A stretch of DNA of 64,000 nt from contig NZ_JTJR01000050.1 in NCBI RefSeq assembly GCF_001678475.1, forward strand, positions 1 to 64,000, in the 5' to 3' direction. Below, piece after piece: positions 32,516 through 42,147 of this stretch (position 1 is its first letter; every line of letters starts with the position of its first letter). Position numbers and translations under genes: made by a program. Under the pieces are notes generated by a model. It was not told where the DNA came from and ran no database searches. It saw only the letters and a program-made list of their open reading frames with translations. Origin of the DNA: Gallibacterium genomosp. 3 (GTDB lineage: Bacteria > Pseudomonadota > Gammaproteobacteria > Enterobacterales > Pasteurellaceae).

Positions 32516-32872
32516 ATGTCTAAACTCAGTAAAAATGTGGCAATTTTTTCAACAATTGCACTAATTACAGTTGGGACAGCGAAATTCGCAATGGCCGATG
32601 ATCCTGATTTTCAACGTTTAGAAACCGCATTAAATAATAGTAAAATTACGCTTGTTGAAGCAATTGATATTGTAAGTAAAAAAGTAGATGGCAAAGTACT
32701 TGAAGCGGAGTTCCACCCACGTAAACAAGGAAATCCAAGTTATGATGTAGAAATCCTTACTAAGGAAAAACAACTTAAAGAAGTTAGGATTGATGCAGTA
32801 ACCTCAGAAGTTATTAGGAATGAAGTAAAGGAGATGGATGCTCCACATAGACATAGAAAACATGATCACTAA
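32516..32872 (+). CDS. Exported PepSY-domain protein
   Basis: A 118-aa protein from the ATG at 32516, with AAAGGAGACGAAT before it. Residues 1-26 are a signal peptide ending KFAMA. The mature part is one PepSY domain (LVEAIDIVSKKVDGKVLEAEF, PSYDVEILTKEKQLKEVRIDAVTSEVI), and the C-terminus is His-rich (HRHRKHDH), suggesting metal contact. A second ribosome-site copy (AAAAGGAGACAAATT) with an in-frame TTG at 32474 lies upstream, but that start would bury the signal peptide. Periplasmic; function unknown. Confidence 0.85.
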   Translation: MSKLSKNVAIFSTIALITVGTAKFAMADDPDFQRLETALNNSKITLVEAIDIVSKKVDGKVLEAEFHPRKQGNPSYDVEILTKEKQLKEVRIDAVTSEVIRNEVKEMDAPHRHRKHDH

Positions 32873-32935
32873 AGATTGTCGTCACTAGTCACTTTCTTAA
32901 ATTATAATAATTAAATTTTAGTTACCCCGCAGTTT

Positions 32936-32958
32936 ACAGTAGTCGTTTCGGCTACTGT
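32936..32958 (+). terminator. Terminator of the PepSY gene
   Basis: A 10-bp stem with one T-G pair (32936-32945 with 32949-32958) is followed by TTTTTTATC. Confidence 0.88.
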
Positions 32959-33054
32959 TTTTTTATCTCTCTTTCAGATTGTCCCATTTCTTTGCTGATT
33001 TATTTCCGTTATTATCTAAAACCTTTGTTGTGATTAAATGAATAAGGAAGAGCA

Positions 33055-34356
33055 ATGAATTTACGTAATACGATTAGCAGTAGCCCGATGAGTGCCTATC
33101 AATGGGGAATCGTGGTAATTGCTGCCATTATGAATTTATTAGATGGATTTGATGTTTTAGCATTAGCCTTTACTGCGACAGCGATTCGTCAAGAGTTTGG
33201 TTTAAGCGGCATACAATTAGGTGCATTATTAAGTGCCGGATTATTTGGGATGGCAGCGGGTTCGCTGTTTCTTGCGCCAGTGGCAGATAAAATTGGTCGC
33301 CGTCCATTGTTGATGATTGCTGTGCTATTGTCTGCTTTAGGAATGTTTGGTTCTGCTTATTCTGGCAGTCAATTTTGGTTAGGTGTCTGGCGAGTGATTA
33401 CTGGCTTAGGTGTGGGTGGTATTTTAGTTGGAACCAATGTACTAACCAGTGAATATTCTTCACGTCGTTGGCGTAGTTTAGCAATCAGTATCTATGCAGC
33501 AGGATTTGGGGTTGGTGCAGTATTAGGAGGAATGTTTGCCGTCATGTTACAAACAGAGTATGGTTGGCGTTCTGTTTTTTTAGCTGGGGCGGTATTAACC
33601 ACAATTTGCTTGGTAGTAATTGTTGTTTGGTTGCCTGAATCAATAGATTTCTTGTTAGTTAAACAACCGAAAAATGCACAAGCGAAATTGAATCGTATTA
33701 CCGCTAAAATAGGGTTAGGTAATCAATGGACATTACCAGAAAAGCCAGTACCTACTGCTGTAACACGCTTACCTTTTTCTCGCTTATTAGATCAAACTTA
33801 TCGCCGTTCTAGTATTCTGTTATGGCTTGCGTTCTTCTCAATTATGTTTAGTTTTTATTTTATTAGTTCATGGACGCCAGCATTATTAAAAGAAGCAGGA
33901 ATGACAGTAGAGCAGAGTGTTAGTATCGGTATGATGATCTCATTAGGTGGGACAGTTGGCGCTTTATTATATGGTTTATTAGCCACTTATTGGCGAGCAA
34001 AATCAGTGTTACTCTTTTTTATCGTTGTCGCCGCTGGCGTAGTAGTACTATTTATTTTATCGAGTACGGTGTTATGGTTGGCGATGGTGTTAGGAATTTT
34101 AGTCGGCGCATTAATTAACGGATGTATTAGTGGACTTTACACCTTAAATCCTAGTGTATATGCGGCAGATATTCGTAGTACTGGCGTGGGTACAGCCATT
34201 GGGGTAGGGCGAATCGGGGCAATTCTTGCACCGACAATCGCAGGTCTATTATTAGATCAAGGCTGGGATAAACAGGATCTTTATATTGGTGTTGCAGTAG
34301 TATTGTTAATTTCGACAGTGGCTTTAACTTATTTGAAAAGTCATCAAGAAATTTAA
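33055..34356 (+). CDS. MFS transporter, aromatic acid:H+ symporter type
   Basis: A 433-aa inner-membrane transporter with twelve segments. NLLDGFDVLALAFTATAIRQEFGL in segment 1 carries the DGFD motif typical of the AAHS family (PcaK/BenK/MhpT). PVADKIGRRPLLMIAVLL is the MFS loop 2-3 signature, and LTSEYSSRRWRSLAISIYAAGFGVGAVLGG follows. AAGGAAGAGCA precedes the ATG. No aromatic catabolic genes are adjacent, so the substrate is open. Confidence 0.88.
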   Translation: MNLRNTISSSPMSAYQWGIVVIAAIMNLLDGFDVLALAFTATAIRQEFGLSGIQLGALLSAGLFGMAAGSLFLAPVADKIGRRPLLMIAVLLSALGMFGSAYSGSQFWLGVWRVITGLGVGGILVGTNVLTSEYSSRRWRSLAISIYAAGFGVGAVLGGMFAVMLQTEYGWRSVFLAGAVLTTICLVVIVVWLPESIDFLLVKQPKNAQAKLNRITAKIGLGNQWTLPEKPVPTAVTRLPFSRLLDQTYRRSSILLWLAFFSIMFSFYFISSWTPALLKEAGMTVEQSVSIGMMISLGGTVGALLYGLLATYWRAKSVLLFFIVVAAGVVVLFILSSTVLWLAMVLGILVGALINGCISGLYTLNPSVYAADIRSTGVGTAIGVGRIGAILAPTIAGLLLDQGWDKQDLYIGVAVVLLISTVALTYLKSHQEI

Positions 34357-34397
34357 TACATATATTAGATGTGTTGTATCCTATATGCAGGACTTTT

Positions 34398-34426
34398 GTA
34401 GCTTAGCAATAATATTGCTAAGCTAC
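34398..34426. terminator. Convergent hairpin between the MFS and TPR-like genes
   Basis: A perfect 13-bp stem (34398-34410 with 34414-34426) with a 3-nt loop is followed on the plus strand by TTTAGTTTAAAT. Confidence 0.75.
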
Positions 34427-34439
34427 TTTAGTTTAAATA

Positions 34440-35465
34440 TTATTGTAAAATATGTGGTAACACACCGATTTGTTTACCTAAAGAATCAATCTTATTTTGG
34501 TAAAATTGATTACCATTACGTTGATCTAAAGTTAATGCAAGCTCTTTTGCAGTATCATAATTTTGAGTATCGTGGTAGGAAAGTGCCATTAAAACCTTTA
34601 AGATATGGACGCTTTCTCCTATTTGGAAAATAGATTCATGGTATTTTTCAATAAGGTTAGCTGCAATTTCAGTTTCACCTAATTGATAAGCAATAATCAT
34701 TAAATCAGGTAATTCTCTTAGTGTTTTTTCTTGCTCAATTAATTTGACAGCTTTTGGTAATAGTTTCTTAGCTTTATCAAATTGATGTGTTTCTAATAAG
34801 CTATATAGGATTGCAGCATAAGTAATGTGAGGTACTTCAGCACAAGCTAATTTGCCAGATAGAATATCTTTGGATAAGTCTAATACTTTGGCATAGTCAC
34901 CAATAAAATAATAATAATTCACTTTATCTGCTGCGACACAAGCAGGACAGTCATTCATATCATCGGCAGGCTCATTTTGCCATAATTTAAAGTATTCTTG
35001 TGCTTTGTCCCGATCACCTCTAGCCATATATTGTAGCATTTTGGATGTGTAAACAGGAGCCATAGAAAATTCAAAATATTGATAATAATCTTTCATTAAT
35101 TCCAACATATAGTCTATTTCTTCCATAGTAGCATTAGCATCTTCTGGTATATGTGGAATAATCCATTTGAATTTCCATATCAGCTCCATCAAATTCTCAA
35201 AATATTTATCAGATTCACTTTCAGGAGCTGTTTCTGGCAGATTACTTAATTTTTCATGAGTGTATTGCAACAAAAAACGAAAGCAATGCGCCCGAAAACG
35301 AATATGGAATTCTGTTTGAACTTCATCTAATACATAATTAGCAATATCAGCAGCTAAATTTAGATTATCCTGTTCAATGGCAGCATTATATTGCTCAGTT
35401 AATACCTGTTCTTTTTCGATGTGTGCTAAAGGAGCAATCATCTCTTTTATGTGGGGCATGTTCAT
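34440..35465 (-). CDS. TPR-like helical repeat protein with a CPAC motif
   Basis: A 341-aa cytoplasmic protein, almost all helical, with repeat-like segments such as YAKVLDLSKDILSGKLACAEVPHITYAAILYSLLETHQFDKAKKLLPKA. DCPACVAADKVNYYYFIGDY around residues 175-195 resembles a conserved block of uncharacterised tetratricopeptide proteins. No enzyme motif is visible; a scaffold role is an inference. AAAGGTAAATTATA precedes the ATG. It is monocistronic, downstream of lysA on the same strand but 145 bp away. Confidence 0.75.
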   Translation of the reverse strand: MNMPHIKEMIAPLAHIEKEQVLTEQYNAAIEQDNLNLAADIANYVLDEVQTEFHIRFRAHCFRFLLQYTHEKLSNLPETAPESESDKYFENLMELIWKFKWIIPHIPEDANATMEEIDYMLELMKDYYQYFEFSMAPVYTSKMLQYMARGDRDKAQEYFKLWQNEPADDMNDCPACVAADKVNYYYFIGDYAKVLDLSKDILSGKLACAEVPHITYAAILYSLLETHQFDKAKKLLPKAVKLIEQEKTLRELPDLMIIAYQLGETEIAANLIEKYHESIFQIGESVHILKVLMALSYHDTQNYDTAKELALTLDQRNGNQFYQNKIDSLGKQIGVLPHILQ

Positions 35466-35610
35466 TATAATTTACCTTTTTGTTATTGGGAGATGTCAAT
35501 AATTGACACCATATTTTGAAATTTATCTAATCCTATTATCTAAACCTAGCTGCCTGAAAATGGCATCAGTTGTTGGATGTAAGGTATCTGATACAACAAG
35601 TATAGTAAAG

Positions 35611-36864
35611 TTATTTTTTAATTAACTGTTCATTTGCCCATAACTCAGCAAAGCTTTCACGGCGTTTAATGAGATGGGCTTTATTACCATCAACTAATAT
35701 TTCGGCTGCCTTTGGATGTGAGTTATAATTGGATGCCATACTTGCACCATAAGCACCAGCAGAACGCTGGGCAATAAAATCGCCTTCAGCAATCGCAAGC
35801 TGGCGTTCTTTTCCTAAGAAATCCGAAGTTTCACAAATTGGACCAACGACATCGTAGGTTTTGCTTTCGCGGGCTAGGGTACGATCAACTTCAATAATTT
35901 CCATATACGCTTGATAGAGCGCTGGGCGAATCATATCATTCATCCCAGCATCAACAATCGCGAAATTAAAATCTTCATTGGATTTTAAATATTCTACTTT
36001 AGTTACCAAAATACCGGCATTCGCACTAATCGCACGTCCTGGTTCAAGGATAATTTCGAGATTAGGATAATCAACAAATTTAGCAAGTAATGCACTTGCA
36101 TATTCTGTTGGATGTGGAGGTGTTTCATTACTATAACGTACGCCTAAACCGCCGCCTAAATCTAAATGATGTAATTCAATCCCATCTTCATGTAACTGTT
36201 CTAATAAAACTAATAAGCGATCAGCTGAATCCAAAAATGGCTGCAATTCAGTAAGTTGTGAACCAATATGACAATCCATACCAACAATTTGAATATGAGG
36301 TAATCCTTTCGCCAGACGATAAACTTCACGAGCACGTTTAACGCTCACCCCAAATTTATTTTTCTTTAAACCTGTAGAGATATAAGGATGGGTTTTCGCA
36401 TCAACATCTGGATTAACTCGCAAAGAAATTGGTGCTTGCTTCTTCATCTCTGCTGCAACTTGGTTGATACGCAGTAATTCTGCTTCTGATTCGACATTAA
36501 AGCAGCGAATTCCAACTTCTAAAGCACGTGCGATCTCAGTGTGTGATTTAGCGACACCTGAAAAAACGACTTTATTCGGATCGCCACCAGCAGCTAAGAT
36601 ACGTTCTAATTCGCCTTGTGAAACAATATCAAAACCAGAACCAAGTTTTGCTAACAGATTAAGTAAAGCAATATTGGGATTAGATTTTACAGCAAAGCAA
36701 ATTAAATGAGGATGACCAGTGAGTGCTGAATCAAAGGCGTGCCAATGACGTTCTAACGTCGCACGAGAGTAAATATATAACGGAGTACCAAATTGTTGTG
36801 CTAACTGACTTACTGGCAATTCTTCTGCCATCAGTTGATTATTTTTATAATTAAAATAGTCCAT
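35611..36864 (-). CDS. lysA: Diaminopimelate decarboxylase
   Basis: PLP enzyme of 417 aa that makes L-lysine from meso-diaminopimelate, the last step of the pathway. The PLP lysine is K60 in FAVKSNPNIALL. HIGSQLTEL, DLGGGLGVRY and the C-terminal GPICETSDFLGKERQL with its catalytic Cys are all present. It follows lptM by 22 bp on the same strand, and the ribosome site is weak (AAGACG), so coupling with lptM is likely. Confidence 0.97.
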   Translation of the reverse strand: MDYFNYKNNQLMAEELPVSQLAQQFGTPLYIYSRATLERHWHAFDSALTGHPHLICFAVKSNPNIALLNLLAKLGSGFDIVSQGELERILAAGGDPNKVVFSGVAKSHTEIARALEVGIRCFNVESEAELLRINQVAAEMKKQAPISLRVNPDVDAKTHPYISTGLKKNKFGVSVKRAREVYRLAKGLPHIQIVGMDCHIGSQLTELQPFLDSADRLLVLLEQLHEDGIELHHLDLGGGLGVRYSNETPPHPTEYASALLAKFVDYPNLEIILEPGRAISANAGILVTKVEYLKSNEDFNFAIVDAGMNDMIRPALYQAYMEIIEVDRTLARESKTYDVVGPICETSDFLGKERQLAIAEGDFIAQRSAGAYGASMASNYNSHPKAAEILVDGNKAHLIKRRESFAELWANEQLIKK

Positions 36865-36886
36865 AACTACGTCTTAAACCTCGATA

Positions 36887-37015
36887 TTATTGGGAATCTG
36901 TTTTTTGTTGGACAGGTTGTTCTTGAACGGGATGATACAAAGGGCCTTTTACGCCACAAGCGGTTAAACTTAAACAAAAGCCACTTAGAACCATGGCAAT
37001 TAATAATTTTTTCAT
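36887..37015 (-). CDS. lptM: LPS-assembly lipoprotein LptM
   Basis: A 42-aa lipoprotein. The signal MKKLLIAMVLSGFCLSLTAC has lipobox LTAC with Cys at position 20, then GVKGPLYHP, the conserved start of YifL/LptM proteins. In E. coli LptM helps LptD form its native disulfides in the outer membrane. GAGGAGTTAAGTT precedes the ATG. Its position between cyaY (divergent) and a lysine-pathway gene is conserved. It contains the only ACAAGCGGT 9-mer I found. Confidence 0.93.
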   Translation of the reverse strand: MKKLLIAMVLSGFCLSLTACGVKGPLYHPVQEQPVQQKTDSQ

Positions 37016-37093
37016 AACTTAACTCCTCATTTGATAGGTGTTCTTTTTACCATTAATTTGTGCTTTGTGCTATCTCTAAGAGGGGAAAATCTC

Positions 37094-37099
37094 TATAAT
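37094..37099 (+). promoter_or_regulatory. -10 element of cyaY
   Basis: A perfect TATAAT lies 30 bp before the cyaY ATG. The -35 region is weak. Confidence 0.5.
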
Positions 37100-37128
37100 G
37101 ACCCAGCTATTTTTTTGAGGAGTATGTT

Positions 37129-37437
37129 ATGAATAACGCAGAATATCATCAAGCTGTAGAACAGACTTGGCAACAAGTAGAAGAACAGTTAGAAGAACAA
37201 GATTGCGATGTTGATTGCGACACTCAAGGATCGGTATTTACGATTACTTTTGCTGATCGCAGCCAGATTGTGATTAACAAACAAGAACCGCTGCAAGAAC
37301 TCTGGTTGGCAAGTAAGTTAGGCGGTTATCATTTCACTTATCAGCAAGGACAATGGTTAAATGCAGAAGGAAAAAATTTCTGGGGCTATTTAACAGCAGC
37401 TTGTCTTGCTCATGGTGAACAAGTTGATTTTACTTAA
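37129..37437 (+). CDS. cyaY: Frataxin homologue CyaY
   Basis: A 102-aa iron-binding protein that modulates iron-sulfur cluster assembly by IscS. The acidic first helix (EEQLEEQDCDVDCD) is the iron-binding ridge. NKQEPLQELWLASKLGGYHF and a tryptophan strand (GKNFWGYLTAACLAHG) complete the frataxin fold. TGAGGAGTATGTT precedes the ATG. It is divergent from lptM-lysA, and pldA follows 15 bp later. Confidence 0.95.
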   Translation: MNNAEYHQAVEQTWQQVEEQLEEQDCDVDCDTQGSVFTITFADRSQIVINKQEPLQELWLASKLGGYHFTYQQGQWLNAEGKNFWGYLTAACLAHGEQVDFT

Positions 37438-37452
37438 TAAAAAGGAATAACG

Positions 37453-38295
37453 ATGCGCCTCACTCATTATTTTTTAGCATTTTCTACTTTAATTGCATTA
37501 CCAACTGCCATGGCGAGTGTGTTGCCATATGAAAGTCGTACCGCATTATTATTGCAAGCGGCGCCAGAAAATTTTGTTGGTTTAAAACCTTATGAACAAA
37601 ACTACTTAATGGAAACTTATTCTAATCGAAACTTTAATTACCCTGAAAATATGAAACATGATGAAGTGAAGTTTCAAATCAGTGTTGCGGTACCGCTTTG
37701 GAAAGGTATTTTCGGTAAGAACTCGGTACTTGCAGGGGCTTATACACAACGTTCATGGTTCCAATTAAGTAATCGTGAACAATCTTCACCATTCAGAGAA
37801 AGTAACTACCAACCACAATTATTTCTCGCTTGGGCAACCGATTATGATTTATGGTGGGGCTGGAAACTTGCTGATGTAGAAACAGGGATTGTTCACCTTT
37901 CTAATGGGCGTAGTGATGAACAAGCCAAATCACGCAGTTGGAATCGTCTATATTTACGAGCGAGCTTTACTAAAGATGATTGGTTAGTGGAATTAAAACC
38001 ATATTGGCGAATCCCAGAAAAAGCATCTAGTGATAATAATCCTGATATTGTGGATTATTATGGCTATGGTGATTTAAGCGTAGGTTATCGTTTTGGTGAT
38101 CATATCGTGAAAACTACTGCACGCTATAATACTGCTTCAAATAAAGGTGGAATGGAGCTTTCTTGGAGTTATCCAATCGCCAAATATGTACGTTTATATG
38201 CACAATATTATCATGGTTATGGTGAATCCTTGATTGATTATAATCGTTCCATTGATCGTATCGGACTAGGTATTAGTTTAAATAATGTCTTTTAA
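37453..38295 (+). CDS. pldA: Outer-membrane phospholipase A
   Basis: A 280-aa beta-barrel enzyme that hydrolyses phospholipids misplaced in the outer leaflet. The signal peptide ends near PTAMA. The catalytic triad is visible as H148, S150 (VHLSNGRSD) and N164 (SRSWNRLYL). The H-to-N distance is two residues longer than in E. coli. The C-terminal Phe is the barrel-insertion signature. AAAGGAATAACG precedes the ATG. recQ overlaps its end by 11 bases, the pldA-recQ order of E. coli. Confidence 0.95.
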   Translation: MRLTHYFLAFSTLIALPTAMASVLPYESRTALLLQAAPENFVGLKPYEQNYLMETYSNRNFNYPENMKHDEVKFQISVAVPLWKGIFGKNSVLAGAYTQRSWFQLSNREQSSPFRESNYQPQLFLAWATDYDLWWGWKLADVETGIVHLSNGRSDEQAKSRSWNRLYLRASFTKDDWLVELKPYWRIPEKASSDNNPDIVDYYGYGDLSVGYRFGDHIVKTTARYNTASNKGGMELSWSYPIAKYVRLYAQYYHGYGESLIDYNRSIDRIGLGISLNNVF

Positions 38296-40129
38296 TCCGC
38301 TAGAGCAGGTGGCATCATCAGCTACGGATTCACCTGCTTTTGCACAAGCTAAAACCATCTTACAAGAGGTGTTTGGCTATCAACAATTCCGCCAAGGACA
38401 ACAACAAATTATTGAAGCCACGCTACAAGGACAAAGTAGTTTTATTTTAATGGCAACAGGGGGTGGTAAATCGCTCTGTTACCAAATTCCTGCACTCTGT
38501 TTCCCTGGGCTGACTTTAGTCATTTCTCCCTTGATCGCTTTAATGCAAGATCAAGTGGATCAGTTAGTTGCCAATGGTGTTGCTGCCGCTTATCTAAATT
38601 CTAGTCAAACGTTAGAACAGCAACGAGCTACCGAACAACAAGCGCTCTCTGGACAACTAAAATTACTCTATATTTCACCAGAGAAAGTGATGACCAGTGC
38701 ATTTTTCTATTTTATTCAGCAGTGCCAAGTGAGTTTAATAGTGATTGATGAAGCTCACTGTATTTCGCAATGGGGGCATGATTTTCGTCCAGAATATGCA
38801 AGGTTAAGCAATCTTACCCGTGTTTTTCCTAATGTACCGATTATGGCTTTAACTGCAACAGCGGATCGTGTGACACGCCAAGATATTTTATCGCTTCTCA
38901 ATTTACAGCAACCATTTATCTATATTGGTAGTTTTGATCGTCCAAATATTCGTTATACGGTGGTGGAAAAGTTTAAACCGCAAGAACAATTACTCCAATT
39001 TGTCTTAGCTCAAAAAGGAAAAAGCGGGATTGTGTATGCTAATAGCCGTAATAAAGTCGAACGTTTAGCAGAACTATTACAACGGCGAGGTATTGCTGCA
39101 AAAGCCTATCATGCAGGCTTTAGTAATGAAGTACGTGAACGAGTTCAGCATGATTTTCAACGTGATAATATCCAAGTGATTGTTGCAACAATAGCGTTTG
39201 GTATGGGAATTAATAAACCCAATATTCGCTTTGTATTGCATTATGATTTACCTCGCAGCATAGAATCTTATTATCAAGAAACAGGACGTGCAGGGCGAGA
39301 TGACCTACCCGCAGAAGCGGTATTATTCTATGATCATCAGGATTATATTTGGTTAAATAAATTATTACAGGAGAAACCTGATTCTTCACAAAAAATGATT
39401 GAGCAACACAAATTACAAGCGATGGGAGAATTTGCAGAAGCTCAGACTTGCCGCCGTTTAGTGTTATTAAATTATTTTGCTGAACATCGTCATCAACCTT
39501 GTCAGAATTGTGATATTTGTTTAAATCCACCGCAGAAATATGATGGTTTAATTGATGCACAGAAAATTTTATCTACCGTATATCGTACTGGGCAACGCTT
39601 TGGTAGTTATTATGTGATCGCGGTATTACGTGGGGTAAATAACCAAAAGATCCAAGAATTACAACATGATAAGTTATCCGTTTATGGTATTGGTAAAGAT
39701 AAATCACAAGAATATTGGCACAGTGTGATTCGTCAGTTAGTTCATCTTGGTTTTTTAACACAAAATATTACTAACTTTTCAGCATTACAATTAACCGAAG
39801 CAGCAAGACCTCTTTTGCGTAGTGAAATTCCATTATCGTTGGCATTACCACGTCAAAATCTGTCAATGATTAATCATGCCCACCAACTACAAGCCCGCCA
39901 AGGTGATCGACAATTATTTAATCAATTACGTCAATTACGTAAGCAGCTCGCCGACCGGGATAATATTCCACCGTACGCAGTGTTTAATGATGCCACTCTA
40001 GAAGAAATGACCCGTGAAATGCCAACATCGTTATCAGAAATGTTACAGATTAATGGGGTAGGTTTTAAAAAACTAGAACGTTATGCTCAACCTTTTTTAC
40101 AGGTGATTGTAGGATATCAGAGGAAATAA
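38285..40129 (+). CDS. recQ: ATP-dependent DNA helicase RecQ
   Basis: A 614-aa 3'-5' helicase of DNA repair. Walker A is MATGGGKS (56-63), the DEAH box is VIDEAHCISQWGHDFRPEY, and motif VI is YYQETGRAGRDDLPAEAVL. Zinc-binding cysteines follow (CRRLVLLNYF, QPCQNCDIC), then a winged helix and a C-terminal HRDC domain (LRKQLADRDNIPPYAVF to GFKKLERYAQPFL). Translation is coupled to pldA by an 11-base overlap. Confidence 0.98.
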   Translation: MSFNPLEQVASSATDSPAFAQAKTILQEVFGYQQFRQGQQQIIEATLQGQSSFILMATGGGKSLCYQIPALCFPGLTLVISPLIALMQDQVDQLVANGVAAAYLNSSQTLEQQRATEQQALSGQLKLLYISPEKVMTSAFFYFIQQCQVSLIVIDEAHCISQWGHDFRPEYARLSNLTRVFPNVPIMALTATADRVTRQDILSLLNLQQPFIYIGSFDRPNIRYTVVEKFKPQEQLLQFVLAQKGKSGIVYANSRNKVERLAELLQRRGIAAKAYHAGFSNEVRERVQHDFQRDNIQVIVATIAFGMGINKPNIRFVLHYDLPRSIESYYQETGRAGRDDLPAEAVLFYDHQDYIWLNKLLQEKPDSSQKMIEQHKLQAMGEFAEAQTCRRLVLLNYFAEHRHQPCQNCDICLNPPQKYDGLIDAQKILSTVYRTGQRFGSYYVIAVLRGVNNQKIQELQHDKLSVYGIGKDKSQEYWHSVIRQLVHLGFLTQNITNFSALQLTEAARPLLRSEIPLSLALPRQNLSMINHAHQLQARQGDRQLFNQLRQLRKQLADRDNIPPYAVFNDATLEEMTREMPTSLSEMLQINGVGFKKLERYAQPFLQVIVGYQRK

Positions 40130-40158
40130 ATTAAGCACCTAATAATAGGTGCTTAATT
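40129..40158. terminator. recQ / TRAP convergent terminator
   Basis: A perfect 13-bp stem (40129-40141 with 40146-40158) with a 4-nt loop sits between the convergent stops and includes the last base of the recQ stop. Confidence 0.8.
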
Positions 40159-40164
40159 GCTAAC

Positions 40165-42147
40165 TTATGATGTAATTTTGTCTTTCTGTTTAAGATTGAT
40201 AAATAACATAATCAATAAAATCACAATACCGACAATATCAGAAATAAATTCAGGTGAAATTAATAAGACTGAACCAATTGCAAGAATAATGCGGAATACC
40301 ATATTGATATTATGTTTGAAATAGCCCTCTACTGCGGCAGATAGACCAATAACCCCTAAGATCGATGTCACACAAACAGAAATAATTTCGCTGATTGCCG
40401 GCAACGGGAATGAATTTGCTGTAATCGCTGAATTGTGAATATCAATCATCAACATACTTGGATTATAGACAAAGATAAATGGAATGATGAAGCCTGCTAA
40501 GGCTAAGCGTAATGATTGCCAACCTGTTTTCATCGGATTACCGCTGGCGATTCCAGCACCAGCGAAAGAGGCTAAAGCCACTGGTGGAGTAATGTTAGCG
40601 AAGATACCAAAATAGAAGACAAACATATGGCTTACTAAAAGTGGAATATTGAAATCCGCTAAAGCAGGCGCTGCCATAGTTGCTGTGATGATATATGCTG
40701 GAATGGATGGTAAGCCCATACCTAGCACAATGGAAGCAAGCATGGTTAAGATTAAGGTAAGAAGTAATGAACCCGCACCAAAAGTCACGATATAAGAAGT
40801 CATTACGGTACCAAAACTGGTGAGGTTAACGACACCGATAATAATACCTACTACCGCACAAGCCGCCATAACAGAAAGGGACTGTTTAGCGCCATCTTCA
40901 AGTGCCTCAATAATCTCTTTTACACCCATCTGAGTTTCCTTGCGGAACCAGCTCACAATAATCGTGATTAAAATAGTGTAAGCGGCTGCATAACCAACAG
41001 GAACAGATTCCATTAAGAATACAACGAGAGCCACAATCGGAATGAACATATGACCACGTTCTTTCATCACTAATTTAAGTTGTGGTAATTGATCTTTAGA
41101 GAGTCCTTTAAGGTTGTGTTTTCCTGCTCGGAAATGGACTTGCGCAATGACGCTAATGTAGTAGAGAAGAGCAGGTAACAGTGCTGCTAAGGCGATTGTA
41201 CTATATTTAACACCTGTTGTTTCAGCCATAATAAACGCACTGGCCCCCATAATTGGTGGTAATATTTGTCCACCAACAGAGGCGCTGGCTTCAACTGCAC
41301 CAGCAAAGTTTGGGTGATACCCAATTTTTTTCATTAATGGAATAGTAAATGCACCAGTACTTACTACATTGGCAACTGCCGCGCCATTAATACTTCCCAT
41401 AAAACCACTGGAGATAACAGCCACTTTTGCTGGCCCACCTTGGCGACTACCTGCGAGTGCAAGTGCGAGATCGTTAAATAATTTCCCCATTCCTGATTTG
41501 GCTAAGAATGCACCAAATAAGATAAATAAGAAAATAAAACTGACTGAAGCGCCAATGGCAGAAGAGTATAGTCCTTCAGTTTTTAAATAAAGTTGTCCAA
41601 AGATATCCCCAATATCGTAATAACGAGTTAATAAACGGTCGGGCATAAAATCCATGGAACTAACAAATGGATAGATTAAGAAGATTAATGCAAAAATAAT
41701 TAAGATATACCCAGTTATTCTGCGTGCAGCTTCAATCACAATTAACGTTGTAAGAATTGCGAAGATAATATCGGCTTGATTAGGAATCCCACCACGCGTT
41801 GTCATGAGTGCTTCATATTCGTAACAGAGATAGCCTGCGGTAACGAGTGCAACAATTCCTAGGATCCAGTCAAACCACATAATCCTACTTTTACTGTATT
41901 TCTTACTTACTGGATAAATTAAGAAAATAAGTAATGTACCGATACCAACGTGGAGCGCACGTTGTAATAATGTTGGCATCGGATAAAAAGTGATGTAGAG
42001 ATGAAAAAGGGAGTAGATAACCGCAACAAATGAGATGGCGTAATTTTGCCATTTAGATTGTACAGATTTAACTACCGATTCTTTGTCGTATTTTTCGAGA
42101 ATATCTTGATAATTCTTCTCTTGGTTAGTGTGTTCGAGGTTTGACAT
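40165..42147 (-). CDS. TRAP transporter fused 4TM/12TM permease (TAXI type)
   Basis: A 660-aa membrane protein combining the small (DctQ-like) and large (DctM-like) TRAP permease parts. The first about 150 residues hold four segments. The large part has the family blocks FAGAVEASASVGGQILPPIMGASAFIMAE, GMGLPSIPAYI and FYFGIFANITPPVALASFAGAGIASGNP. Such fusions work with TAXI binding proteins, one of which is the third gene of this operon. Its start overlaps the DUF1850 gene by 23 bases. The substrate may be a carboxylate or amino acid; unproven. Confidence 0.93.
   Translation of the reverse strand: MSNLEHTNQEKNYQDILEKYDKESVVKSVQSKWQNYAISFVAVIYSLFHLYITFYPMPTLLQRALHVGIGTLLIFLIYPVSKKYSKSRIMWFDWILGIVALVTAGYLCYEYEALMTTRGGIPNQADIIFAILTTLIVIEAARRITGYILIIFALIFLIYPFVSSMDFMPDRLLTRYYDIGDIFGQLYLKTEGLYSSAIGASVSFIFLFILFGAFLAKSGMGKLFNDLALALAGSRQGGPAKVAVISSGFMGSINGAAVANVVSTGAFTIPLMKKIGYHPNFAGAVEASASVGGQILPPIMGASAFIMAETTGVKYSTIALAALLPALLYYISVIAQVHFRAGKHNLKGLSKDQLPQLKLVMKERGHMFIPIVALVVFLMESVPVGYAAAYTILITIIVSWFRKETQMGVKEIIEALEDGAKQSLSVMAACAVVGIIIGVVNLTSFGTVMTSYIVTFGAGSLLLTLILTMLASIVLGMGLPSIPAYIITATMAAPALADFNIPLLVSHMFVFYFGIFANITPPVALASFAGAGIASGNPMKTGWQSLRLALAGFIIPFIFVYNPSMLMIDIHNSAITANSFPLPAISEIISVCVTSILGVIGLSAAVEGYFKHNINMVFRIILAIGSVLLISPEFISDIVGIVILLIMLFINLKQKDKITS

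Noticed and set aside
34385-34633. Plus-strand 82-codon frame after the MFS gene
   Set aside because: It overlaps the terminator and the end of the minus-strand TPR-like gene, and has no ribosome site or family.
36835-37017. Plus-strand 60-codon frame between lysA and cyaY
   Set aside because: It is the antisense of lptM, whose signal peptide, lipobox and ribosome site on the minus strand are clear.
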